Shown one piece after another: positions 43,836 to 54,049 of a stretch of 64,000 bases of DNA. Source of the stretch: Sipunculus nudus (lineage: Eukaryota > Annelida > Sipuncula > Golfingiida > Sipunculidae); assembly GCA_026874595.1 (NCBI GenBank), contig CM049314.1, positions 72,120,300-72,184,299 of the forward strand. The letters run 5' to 3'. The notes under the pieces were generated by a model. That model saw only the letters and a list, made by a program, of their open reading frames with translations. It did no database searches and was not told the origin of the DNA. Within the stretch, counting starts at the first letter, position 1; the number at the start of each line of letters is the position of its first letter. Both the position numbers and the translations under genes were made by a program.

Positions 43836-44284
43836 TATGGACCTCAACGGGTTTTCAGTTTGAAGTTTCCAGCGGTTAAAATTAGAGCCCTGTTAACTAA
43901 CGACCGAAAGGGCCGGCAGGATTAAGATGGACAAAGTGTGATTGCTAAGGCTCACATGACGTACAGTTAGTTTAGCTTAAAATGTATTAAACCATTTATA
44001 TTAAATATAATTCATAACATTCCAAAGTCAGTTTAAATATATATTGATCTTTATGATTGATCCTATGTCCACAGGTACTTAAAATGGATTGCATCATGTG
44101 TTCAAGTTTGTTAAATGAAACACCTTATCACATAATAAGCTGTTTTTGATAAGACCCTGGAACTCTTGAATTCCTTACATATAGGTCAATATCTACAGTT
44201 TTTACATCCTGCTAATTGAAACACATAATCCAAATTAATAAAGAAGGAAAATAGTACATTGGAATAACTGACAGTGTGACATGC

Positions 44285-45060
44285 ATCTTAACCAACAGAC
44301 TTAAACCACCAACAACGAATATAATAATAAGAATTAGAAATTTGTATGTTCCTCTTACTCGGATCTAATGCCAGAGTACAAGTGTGCTTTTTTTTTGTTT
44401 AAAGATATTTCATAATTTATTAACAAGTTAGCTCAGCTGTCAATACAGGAGGTATAGCGTAAATAAATATTAAAACTCCATGGAGGTGGTGGTTTCATTT
44501 CTTATATAAAATCAACAGAATAGAATCCGATGTGCCCACGCTTAATTTCCCTATATATTAATAACAGACGTACGTGTGAGAGTATCACGCGCAGTGCAAT
44601 GGGCAATCACTACTATTATAAGACGAATTAACATAAATTGACTTATGCGAAGGTAAAATGGTTGTTTTGAAAGAGTTTTGAAAAAAAATAATTTCTTTTA
44701 ACGACGGTGATTACTATTTTGCAGCCGTTTGATTATCACACCCTTCTGATATGTTGCTAGAAACTGAAGGTCTAGATTTTGTGCATTGCACTCTCGAGTA
44801 AAAAACAAAAGAATAATAATGGTTTTAACTCCACTGCGAATAGGAGATGTATAGCAAAGAATCAAATTTGGCATATTCAAAACCATAAATGTTGAAAGTT
44901 ACCAACATATTTGTATATACTCATATTGATAATAAAAAGGACGAGTGTTCTGTTTCGAAAAATTTGCATTATAAAGGTATATACCTTGTTCAAACACCCT
45001 TCTCTACCTTTTTTGGCGATATTTCTTTTTTTTCAAATCTAGTTGGTTCATCACTACAAA
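44285..45060. other. Intergenic DNA
   Basis: Nothing recognisable beyond a T run near 44391; short ORFs only. Confidence 0.4.
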
Positions 45061-45067
45061 TTAGCTG

Positions 45068-48000
45068 TTATTTCCGGGGGGAAACGTTACCATTGAAATA
45101 AGAATGATTTATATATTTCCGTTGCGATGCCATGCCAGGTTTTATCCCTCTAAAGAGCTCCAAAGATGATGGCGTCAGCTCAAGTTGCCCTATCTGTATA
45201 TCCATGTAATGCAGGAAAGAAATATCTGTGACCTAACAAAAGTGTGACGTACAAAAGCCACTGTGACGTCATCATTATGAATATTCCAATGCATACGTTT
45301 TAAGATCGTCAGCTTAGGTCGTCAATGATAAGTCGCAAAACCGTGAATCTGTCTGTCGTATTTCTTTTTTCTGAATTAATCATATACAATCCATACACTC
45401 GAGAGTATTATTTTGCTGTAAGAAATGTTTGTTTTTTTAATCCTCTGTTTAGCCTTTAGGTAACTACAATTAAGCTTCAGTGCATTTTTTAAATATTTAA
45501 AACAACAGGTGGACAGGGTAGTAGAGTGAGTATAGAAACCCACCTGTTTGTTTTTCTTCCAATCGAATACTGTGGTGACCTGTTGGAGAATGTGGGATTC
45601 GCGTACTGTGTCAACCTTCTCGTACAACCTTGACACTGCCTATAATTTATCTATCTTGTCTTAAGATAAATAAAATTTGTGTATACAAATAATCAAGTTT
45701 AATCAGCGATTAATCACAGGAGGAGGTTAGGATGCATGAGGCCAAGACAGGCTGTTAGATTTTTTATTAGATGCGAGAAGTAACTACCATATTACTGGAC
45801 AGGTGTTAAACTCTCGTTTATATTGGGGATGCTGTCATGTGCTATGAATATGACAACCTTCTTCACCCAGCATTTTAGTAAACCATCATATGGATAAGGT
45901 CCTCGAGTTAACCCAAAGTATTGTTTTAAAAAAGTAAAGTTCAAAAGCTGAAATATCAATATTCCGAACACCGTTAGTGGATAAATTTAAGAATTTACCA
46001 AGCATGATACGATCTTATCCTTAGTGTCATTGAATGTTATTTGATATGGAAGCTGGCTTAGTTTCCCTATAAAATAATCGTTATGTGCAGTGAAACGATA
46101 AATTCATGTTGCAATCCTCAAAATATAAAACATAGCACTACGAGGCCATTAATGGATCCTTATACATACATTACATTATAGTCGTGCTGAAAACCGCAGC
46201 AATATAAATGATGAGAGTGACATTAAACGAGATCTTTTAAATAGGTTAATGCCTTGTTGCCTTGAACTGCCTTGCGCCTGGCGGAGTGCGATGACTCATG
46301 GTTTCGATCAGAGTCCCAGATAATTGTATTTGTTAGGTCATGGATTTTAGTACATTGTACATTGAGTCTTAACTTTGTCAGTTTTTCTTAATGTATATTA
46401 CATTCATAGAAAACTGTAGAAAGGGTTCCCTGTGTCTCTTTTTATTTCAGCTGACCACTTTTATACATTTCACTATTAGTGAATGACTACGCTTTCATAC
46501 CCATTCTTCCATATTACCCAGATTAGACGTGAAAGCTTATTTGATAAGAAGCGAGTTTCCTGCGGCGAACCTCAGTCCTGGTGTCATGGTAGCACGCATT
46601 AATTTAGTTCACAGATTAGGCACATGGTTCACATATGAGATTCACCATATTTTTAAAGGAACACAAATTACCAGTCTGGTCCTTACACTGGACCTCTAAT
46701 ATGCAGTCACTTTGGTTACATAGGATATCGTTCCAAAATACAGTTTCTGTACATAAATTTATGAATACAAAAACACAGGTATAACATTTACCTATAGTTT
46801 AACTCTGGTAAGCTCACATTACATCAAGGAAATTACTGGATATCACCGACCTGGTATTTCTTTCCTTATTAAAATACACTAATTGACCAGCGCGACCACT
46901 ATAGGGAGCAAGCCCTGTGTTGTCTCGTCCTAAGACGCATACTTTTGATTCGTTCTTTTTGTTTCACAATACGGAGTAGGCTAAAGTAATGGAAGCAACA
47001 CTCCCTGGAGATTTCATGTTTCCCTGTTGTTTAATGGGGTACCTTTAAACAAGATTTTTGGTATTTACGGTAATTATCGCTTTTTCGGCTCAGCGCTATC
47101 TGTAATTCAAACGTGGAGCGAATTGGAAGTTTAAGATTTCTGTCTTTCGCTTATATGTGAACTTTACTTATATTCCAGCTCAAAGTAGTGTACTTTATGT
47201 ATTCTCGTTGGCAATCCAGTCAAATGTACAAGAATATACAAAGGAATTATCCAGTTTTCATGCTTAACTCAAACTTTATCTGCTTCACTCAATGAACACA
47301 AGATGGCGCTGATATGCAATAGCGGTTAACCTATTTAATGATTAAGACAAAATGCTGAAGTACCCTATTTTGTAATGAACAGCTGAATAACCAAGGAAGA
47401 TCATTAACATTTATTGATGAGTTAGCAGTTCCATATAGACGTAACCTCCAATGATAGAATCAAATGACAAAAGGTCACGGAGCCATATTGACATTTCTTA
47501 TACAATATTAAATATCTCTAACTGTTATCAAAATTTCTTTTCCTCGCTTAATCAGCCAGTTCATGTGATTGTATTGATTTCCTTTTTTAATATGCTGTCA
47601 TCGCATTGGTTTTCACTTAATCGTTTATTACAGATGGCTGAAAGGTTTCCTCCTTAATATCCATTTTCAAAAATTGTTATGGTTCTTGGTGTGATTAAAC
47701 ATAGGCCATGTGTCTGTTTACCATAACAAGGCCGCCTGACCGAAGGTCCGATTCTGCTCATGCCACACAGATCCCTAAAAAAGGACTAGTCTGAACTTGT
47801 CTATACATGGACTTTCATATCCTCTGATATATTTCCTGGATGGACATAACAGTCAATTGGCCGAAAGTAGAACTGTATGGGAGCCTCTGCTGAACTTACG
47901 GAGTATAAGACCGTGTATTGCCCGCAACACGCATTGTTGCAACAAGGTGGATCATGTAAAACATTGTTTGGGCAAGTCAGTCATGGCAACTCTTGATTGA

Positions 48001-49138
48001 CAGGTGTTGTGGCCCACGCGCTGTGTTTATGTTGACCCCTGTCAACCATTATTAACGCTTTTAACGGTTTCATGACAATATTTTGCCGATACCAATTTAT
48101 TTAAAATTGACGCCTCTGTTTGTTGTGTTAATTCAACATGCCTAATAGGTGATTAGGCCCCTATAAACTGTGTATATGCATTTTTGAAAAAAAAAAATAA
48201 TTCCGGTAAAAATAACCTGTTATTTCGATCAGTTTGCTACGATGCCAAACATAATATTACTGTTATCAGGACTGTTATGCGGTGGATATAAGTGTGGGCG
48301 ATGCACTACCAGTCATTATTTTTTTTTAACATGTAACAGGCACCACGATCGCACAATATCCTAGAATTAGTAAAGTAAGGTAAGAAATAAAGTAAGGTTT
48401 TCCAAGTTTTCAAAACCCATAAGAAAGTCTACACTCCTCGGGCGCCTTTTATATACTACAGTCGTTCTGTATCACTATCGCTTTTACCACTGCACTGTAC
48501 AGCAATAATCTCTGGTTTTTGCCAGAAGGGCTTGCACCGGGTTAAGAATTGTAATCAGATGAGTGACAGGATGGTATTTTATTGTGCATCCAACTCCGTT
48601 TCAAACCCGCGAAAGAGAGCTCTCATCGGTCTGATGCACAATGCGATACTATGCTGTCGTCGGTCGTATTACAATTCTTGGCTCTGTGCCAACCCTGGTG
48701 TCGAAACCCGGAAAAAGTCCTATGCAAAGCAGCGGTTGAATTTAAGGAGACCTGGAACAACTGCAGTGCATAACCGCTGGGGAAGCTGAGGTGTGTAGTA
48801 GAAGACGAATAAAAGCATTTAGACAAAAAAAAGTTTAGTTCTCAGGCACTCTTTTTTTTTAGAAACCAGTGCGCGCGGGCGATATTTTTCGATGAAAATG
48901 TCATATAATCAGGGAAAAAGCATGAAAATAACAAAATTGTTATGCTGAACAGGCAAAAGCCTACATAACAAAGTAAATCTTATCAAAATTGTATTATTTT
49001 ATCTTATTTAAAGATGAAATTCAAAATCAAAATTTTTGATGCGGGAGATTAAAATTGACGCCGGCAGTGCCTGAGAACCATACCTTTAATTTTCTTTTTG
49101 CCTTAGTGTGTTTGTTACACTTGTCGCAGCATATACAC
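45068..49138 (-). CDS. Candidate gene, unknown product (three possible exons)
   Basis: I do not recognise it. Best exon: 45639-45544 on the minus strand, exactly 32 codons between an AG acceptor and a GTGGGT donor, reading AVSRLYEKVDTVRESHILQQ onward and charged with an amphipathic look. A possible terminal exon, 45193-45068, is in compatible phase, starts IGQLELTPSSLELFRG and ends at TAA. Upstream, 49138-49084 encodes a Cys-rich CICCDKCNKHTKAKRKLK with a TTTTTGCAG acceptor and GTATGG donor, and ends in the phase the next exon needs. Linking them assumes a 3.4-kb intron. The neighbour PTB gene on the same strand ends its own frame before this. Upstream exons were not found. Confidence 0.3.
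45640..49080. other. Stretch without recognised exons
   Basis: Either a large intron of the candidate gene or intergenic. Open frames at 47797-48000 (+) and 48532-48826 (both strands) show no recognisable domain. The latter lies in a locally GC-richer patch. Confidence 0.4.
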
Positions 49139-49908
49139 CTGCAAAAACACTGATTCTGTTCCGTCCAGCACTTGCTGACGAAAAAAAAAAAAGATGAAAA
49201 ACGGGCCATGCGGGATGTGATAAAAATCCTAGCTAAAATACATTTACACCAGTTGCTGTACCCTTTTTATTGTTTGGATGGTCAAAAAACCAGAGGTTAC
49301 CAAAAACTTAAGCCCCGGCTTTCGTGATATCTTAAATGTCTACAGGAGCTGGAGTTGCAAATCGTCGTTCTGGCTGAACGCTAGTTACATTTTTGGTCAA
49401 ATAATACAGAAAACTGGAGGTGTAGCAAGAGCCCGTTTCTTCCCCTTTTTATTTCCCAAAAAATTGAACATGGAAGATAACTTTTCACTTATGTATTTAG
49501 TAATATTATTTTAATAAAAATACCTGTATTAATATTGTATTCGATAACCATCAAGCAATATCAATTTAAGATTTAACCAAGATCTGGAAAAAAAGGCGCA
49601 ACAATAATAACACGTTATACCTACCTTCCCTTTCCTTTCATTACTAAATATAAATAGATTGATACAATTATGTTAATAATTCTATAACTTAAACAATGCT
49701 TTAAAATGGATTTGGTTCTTTGCTTAAATTTGGTTAAAATGTAAACCACCGTATGCCAGGAACATATCTCACTAAATCAACGGTGGTATATAATACTGAA
49801 AACTGCATGACAATAACTGAAACATTCATGCAAAGACAGGCTCCTTCGAAAAATACCGTTTATATTTCTTTGTTCATATTTCCTCTTGCATAAATACAGA
49901 CCGTCCTG

Positions 49909-50568
49909 TCAGTGACCACTATCTGCGTTATCTGAAACTGAAAGGTTGTCCGCTTGTGTTATGTTCATTTCAAAGTCCGGATCCCTGGCATCCACGGACT
50001 CACGCAGGGCATCTCTAATTAAGTCAGCCTGTGCTGCTTCGTCAGACGAGGGCGCGTCCCCAGTAACGTCACCAATAACCACGCCTGAATCTATCCCGTG
50101 CGTTATCTTACCAAGCTGTTTGCATCTTATCTCTTTATCTTTACTGTGTTTCCAGTCTTTATATGCAATCTGGAAAGCTCTTGACATGAGTATGGCGAGG
50201 ATTTTGGTTTTATCACGACTTGAACATATTACAGCATGGCACTCGTACCCTTCTCTACCGGGGTTTTTGTAAATCCATGAAAACACTCGCTCGTGGTTGG
50301 GCACCTCACTGCTAAAATGTGATATGTTGTGAATGTCGAAAACGTGAATGTTTTTACCGTTACTGTCACTTAGATGGAGGCCGTTTGGATTAATCAAGAT
50401 ATCATATTTTGTCATTCTCCTTTCGTCTACAGAGTTGTCCCATAGCCTTTGAAACGGAAGTGACGCACACCCGGTCCCTTTTGGCGTGTATGTCTCTATC
50501 TTGCCCACATAGCGTACTCCAAACTGTGGGTCGCCGGGGGTTACATCCATTTTCTTCTTCGCAAACAT
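49909..50568 (-). CDS. PTB/PID-domain protein (PID1/FAM43-like)
   Basis: A 219-residue intact frame. Residues ~16-142 form a phosphotyrosine-interaction (PTB/PID_2) domain. Strand 1 is FGVRYVGKIET, followed by the family GxGC turn (KGTGCASLP) and an LW pair (FQRLWDN). Then come GLHLSD, VFDIHNISHFSS, RVFSWIYKNPGREGYECHAV and a final helix KTKILAILMSRAFQIAYKDW. This pattern matches the PID1 and FAM43 families, cytoplasmic adaptors binding NPxY-type tails of receptors such as LRP1. The C-terminal ~75 residues are acidic, Ser/Asp-rich and probably disordered. The coding sequence is a single exon. An acceptor (TTTCTTTCTGTTAG) 16 bases before the ATG indicates a spliced 5' UTR. Which of the two families is nearer cannot be settled by eye. 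Confidence 0.85.
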   Translation of the reverse strand: MFAKKKMDVTPGDPQFGVRYVGKIETYTPKGTGCASLPFQRLWDNSVDERRMTKYDILINPNGLHLSDSNGKNIHVFDIHNISHFSSEVPNHERVFSWIYKNPGREGYECHAVICSSRDKTKILAILMSRAFQIAYKDWKHSKDKEIRCKQLGKITHGIDSGVVIGDVTGDAPSSDEAAQADLIRDALRESVDARDPDFEMNITQADNLSVSDNADSGH

Positions 50569-50584
50569 GCTGATTCAAAAGTGC
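50569..50584 (-). other. 5' UTR piece and splice acceptor of the PTB gene
   Basis: The minus strand reads a pyrimidine tract ending CTGTTAG, then 16 untranslated bases, then the ATG. The first non-coding exon was not located. Confidence 0.5.
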
Positions 50585-50646
50585 CTAACAGAAAGAAAGA
50601 ATGACAATAAATTGTTTGTACATCATATACTCAAAAATTAGTGAGA

Positions 50647-50853
50647 TCATTAGCGGATCCAGGGGGAGAGCCCAGGGGGTCAGGAACCCCCCCCCCCCTC
50701 TTTTCAGCCGCTGAAACCTTTTTTAAAGGGTTTCTGGTCATTTTTCCCGGCTTGGCCCCCCCCTCTTTTCCAGACCTATGGACCTTATTTTAGGCTTTGT
50801 AGTTTGTTCTCTCGAGTTTGACCCTTCCTTTTCCTAAATCCTGGATCCGCCCC
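50647..50853. mobile_element. MITE with GGATCCAGG-type terminal inverted repeats
   Basis: The left end has GCGGATCCAGG and the right end CCTGGATCCGC, with outer bases CATTA...CCCTG giving an imperfect 16-bp TIR. GAGAT directly flanks both sides as a likely target duplication. The interior holds two C runs separated by a diverged inverted segment. The CAGGGGCGGATCC-type end resembles hAT-related MITEs. Confidence 0.6.
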
Positions 50854-50859
50854 TGGAGA

Positions 50860-52600
50860 TACCGAGTTATTTCTTTTTTAAACTTTTATTCTTACTACAA
50901 TAGTTAATTTGACAGCATAATGCGTTTAATCTCTTAGAGTACCAGAAAACAATATTTCTCAAGAGTCAGTGGATTCGTGATCTTATTTTTTTTTACTCAC
51001 ACGCGTCATTGTGGTAACTTATTGTTGTACTTGCCTAATATGCCTACGTCGATTGTATGATTAAATATAAGTAGGTCTATATGATATCGCATTAGTATAA
51101 ACACCAGATTATTTCTCACTGACATTGATATAGATATGAAAGAAAACATCATATTTGAAAGTGCCTTTCTCTAATTAAACCTAACCATAAAGTCGAAGCG
51201 CCAATCAGATCGACACCTCAAATGTTATAATACATATTAATCTTCAAACAGTTTTGTTAACAAAACTTATATTTTATCAAAATATATTTTAAAATGTCGT
51301 TGACAGGTCAACTTACATGCGTTCCTGTGCATTATTATCAGGTCATGTTTCATCGTTCAGTGTTCAGTTTTAAATACTCCTAAAGTCAATTCTATGAGAA
51401 GACTTTCGTGGGGCATCGATACCACGTGTTGAAACCATAGTAACGGGGGGAGAGATCCATTTGTGGCAGAATGGTATTAAGTATGACTGTGTGGGGTCAC
51501 ATTATGTGTAGCCAACCGTGACCCAACAAGATAGCGGGTCATTTGCATAAACAAAAATCACTTGCTAATAACCATCTGCCACTCTCTGAACCATAAAGGG
51601 GTGTATCGAAGCGTGGTCGGTATTGACCCCAAGTCAAGTGGTGCTAATATTAAAGAAAACGTAAATATTAGAGTGGTGGTTAGGATCACGGGGTGGGGAG
51701 GGGGGTTAGCAAGAAATTCTGTCAATGGGGCGGAGGGGCAGGGGTATACAGGGCGTACAGAAATAAATTAACACCCTTGAAGAAGCATTTTCTGTATAAA
51801 ATAATCAGAATTATGTAGTATCCTACTTGTACAGTAAATCAAATACTTTTCCCAGGATTGTACGCAGTTAATTGCGTAAGGGTGTCAGTAAGCTTCTTTG
51901 GATTTTAACAGGTTTCATATAAATAATGTACGACGTGACTGGTCGAATTCGGATGCCTGGTTATTTACTTTCATTTAAAACAATCTAGATTTGACAGACT
52001 GATTATTTCCGTCCATATATATTTACAAGTATGTTTTAAAGACAATATGAATATATCCGTTCGGGTCTGAGAGAGCTCATATATTCATGGCGCTAACAGT
52101 ACACCACTAATCATTTCAAAACAGGTATGCAGCAGACTTGCCGTAGATGTAAACGGTGGCAGTGGCCCCAGGTGTTCCCAGAAGCACCACTGATGGCATT
52201 TCAAGGAGACATTGCCACGGGCGGCCGACATGACGATGTTTGTCTATGATTGATTGGGACCGTTATAGTCGCCCATTACGTGCTTGTCCTACCTGGCCTT
52301 AATGCGTTATTGACACGGGTCTACAGTCAACATGGCGGGGGCCGTGTGTTTAACCGCGTCTACGTACTGTTCGATAGCCGCATCAGATGTGAAGATTTGT
52401 GCACACAGCCCCTGACAGACCACCTGGACGTCTGTGTTGGAATTTTACAGAACGGAACCTTAGCCTATGTTTTCGATCACTATGATAAATATGTGAATTT
52501 CATAATATTCAAATGAAAGTGAAGCCCGAAAACATGTTGCATGTTTCAAATAAAATACCACCTGAAATTAAAATGTACCCACGTATCTCTCTCTCACTCT
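50860..52600. other. Intergenic stretch, partly GC-richer
   Basis: 52130-52480 is GC-richer and has competing open frames on both strands (up to 88 codons). None has a domain I recognise, so I call no gene. Confidence 0.4.
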
Positions 52601-52745
52601 CTCCCTCTATATATATGTGTGTGTGTTTGTGTGTGTGCACAGTAAAACCTCGACTGAGTGAGGTGTTATATAAAGAGCAATATAGAATCGGTACCGGGAA
52701 CAATACACACACACACACACACAAACATATATATATAGAGAGAGT
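52594..52745. repeat. Mixed CT, TG, AC and TA/GA microsatellites
   Basis: CTCTCTC and TATATGTGTGTG on one side, then a CAC repeat near 52705-52724 and TATATAGAGAGAG. The two halves are roughly inverted copies around AAAACCTCGACTGAGTGAGG, suggesting an expanded palindrome. Confidence 0.7.
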
Positions 52746-53602
52746 GAGAGGGATTATTAAATTAAGTATTTGTTTAACCTATACACGAATGTCAAATTTG
52801 ATAGTAAATATACATTTATGAGAAATCTAAGGAATCACGAACGTAATATATCACGATCAGCAAATTAATATATATGTAATAAAGTTTTGCAAGAAGTACA
52901 CTGCATGCAATTTAACGGCAGCCTAGACAAAATGACTCACTTTTTGCAGGACATAGAGTACATGTTTGGTCCTAGTAACGGCACCGCAGTGACGTCACCA
53001 TTGTGTCCATGGCCAGTCCTTACTGTGACCCAGTCTCAGAAATGGAGACCACGTATAGTATACCTGCGGTCAGCTGCGGGCGTTCTGCAGTACGGGTGTC
53101 AGGCAGTGACGTAGCAACCGAGCACACACCAAACTTGCATGCCTCAACGAACACATTTATCTTTGGGACCAGCCTAGCGTCCTTCCGGCACTTTAATGTA
53201 GCTACTGTCGCAGGTTTCCAGTCAATATTCCTGTCTGGTAAACTCCTGGAAAAAAAATACATTTATATTTAATTCTCTATGCACAAACCAACAGCTAGCG
53301 GTATGAATTGCTAATTCCTGAGTGTCACATTATTTTGGCTCAGTGCCGTATCATCAATACGTATCGGCTATCATCATGTGTATTGCTATATATATACATT
53401 TTCCTAAGGGGGGGATTTGCCACCTATGTTTGATTTAATTTTCAAGATAAAAATCAGGGTCGCTTTAAGGACAAAATGTTGTTTAAGCAAACCCCAAGAA
53501 CCCAATTACGGGAGAGCCAAAAAAGGTTTTGGTTGGTTACAAACAACCCCGTTTTTTGTTACAGTGAACCAGTGCAGCAGCACTTTACAGAGGATCATAA
53601 CG

Positions 53603-53915
53603 GCAGGGTGTCTGACCACACAAGTGTCACACCATGAGGGCAGGATATATGACTACAACTGTGTCACACAATGAGGACTAGATATATGACCACACCTGTG
53701 ACACACCATGAGGACAGGATATATGACCACATCTGTGTCAAGCCATAAGGGCAGGATATATGACCACACCTGTGTCACATCATGAGGGCTGGATATATGT
53801 TAACACCTGTGTCACACCATGAGGACAGGATATATGACCACATCTGTGTCACACCATAAGGGAGGGATATATGACAACACCTGTGTCACACCATGAGGGC
53901 TGGTTATATGACTAC
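53603..53915 (+). repeat. 37-bp minisatellite, eight units plus a partial
   Basis: Units start exactly every 37 bases at 53603, 53640, 53677, 53714, 53751, 53788, 53825, 53862 and (partial) 53899. The consensus has GGATATATGACCACACCTGT then GTCACACCATGAGG. Substitutions are common but there is no indel. Two units are linked by shared variants (CATCTGTGTCA at 53714 and 53825), hinting at multi-unit duplication. Confidence 0.95.
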
Positions 53916-53954
53916 TGTTACGGGCGACATAAAAGCAGACCGCAGTGTTTCGCT

Positions 53955-54045
53955 AGTGAAGATGGCTTTGCTAGCTAAGGCGTTGGTGCGCCGGACTTGT
54001 GCACCAGCCACATGAGTTCGAATCCCGGATCGGTGGCGGTGTATG
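53955..54045 (+). repeat. tRNA-like SINE head
   Basis: A-box-like TAGCTAAGGCGTTGG (53972-53986) and B-box-like GAGTTCGAATCCC (54014-54026) are spaced as in a tRNA, with CGCCGGACTTGTGCACC as the anticodon-arm region. The arms do not pair as a full tRNA. It lies immediately after the minisatellite. Confidence 0.55.
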
Positions 54046-54049
54046 TATA

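Larger units (their letters stand above)
42420..44280. repeat. Old duplicated block, copy 2 (interrupted by repeats)
   Basis: Counterpart of 34255-36600 in the same orientation, about 8 kb away. Shared anchors: CAAATATTGATAATATAGAA; AAAATAGATAGCAG; GTGGCGTTTTATAA (42861); CACTGCAAGCGGGAC; ATTACGAGAGG; ATTAAGATGGACAAAGTGTG (43921); GCATCATGTGTTCAAGTTTG (44090); ATAATCCAAATTAA. Repeat insertions between 43230 and 43830 split the match. Confidence 0.5.

Noticed and set aside
48532-48826. Overlapping 63-85-codon frames on both strands
   Set aside because: No domain and no splice support; left as intergenic.
52130-52516. Possible coding patch with frames on both strands
   Set aside because: No family resemblance, and neither strand is clearly favoured.
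53020-53262. 80-codon minus-strand frame and overlapping plus-strand frames
   Set aside because: GC-richer patch with competing frames, no recognisable domain, no convincing splice borders.
53603-53915. CRISPR-like array
   Set aside because: Contiguous 37-bp tandem units without spacers, in a eukaryotic genome.
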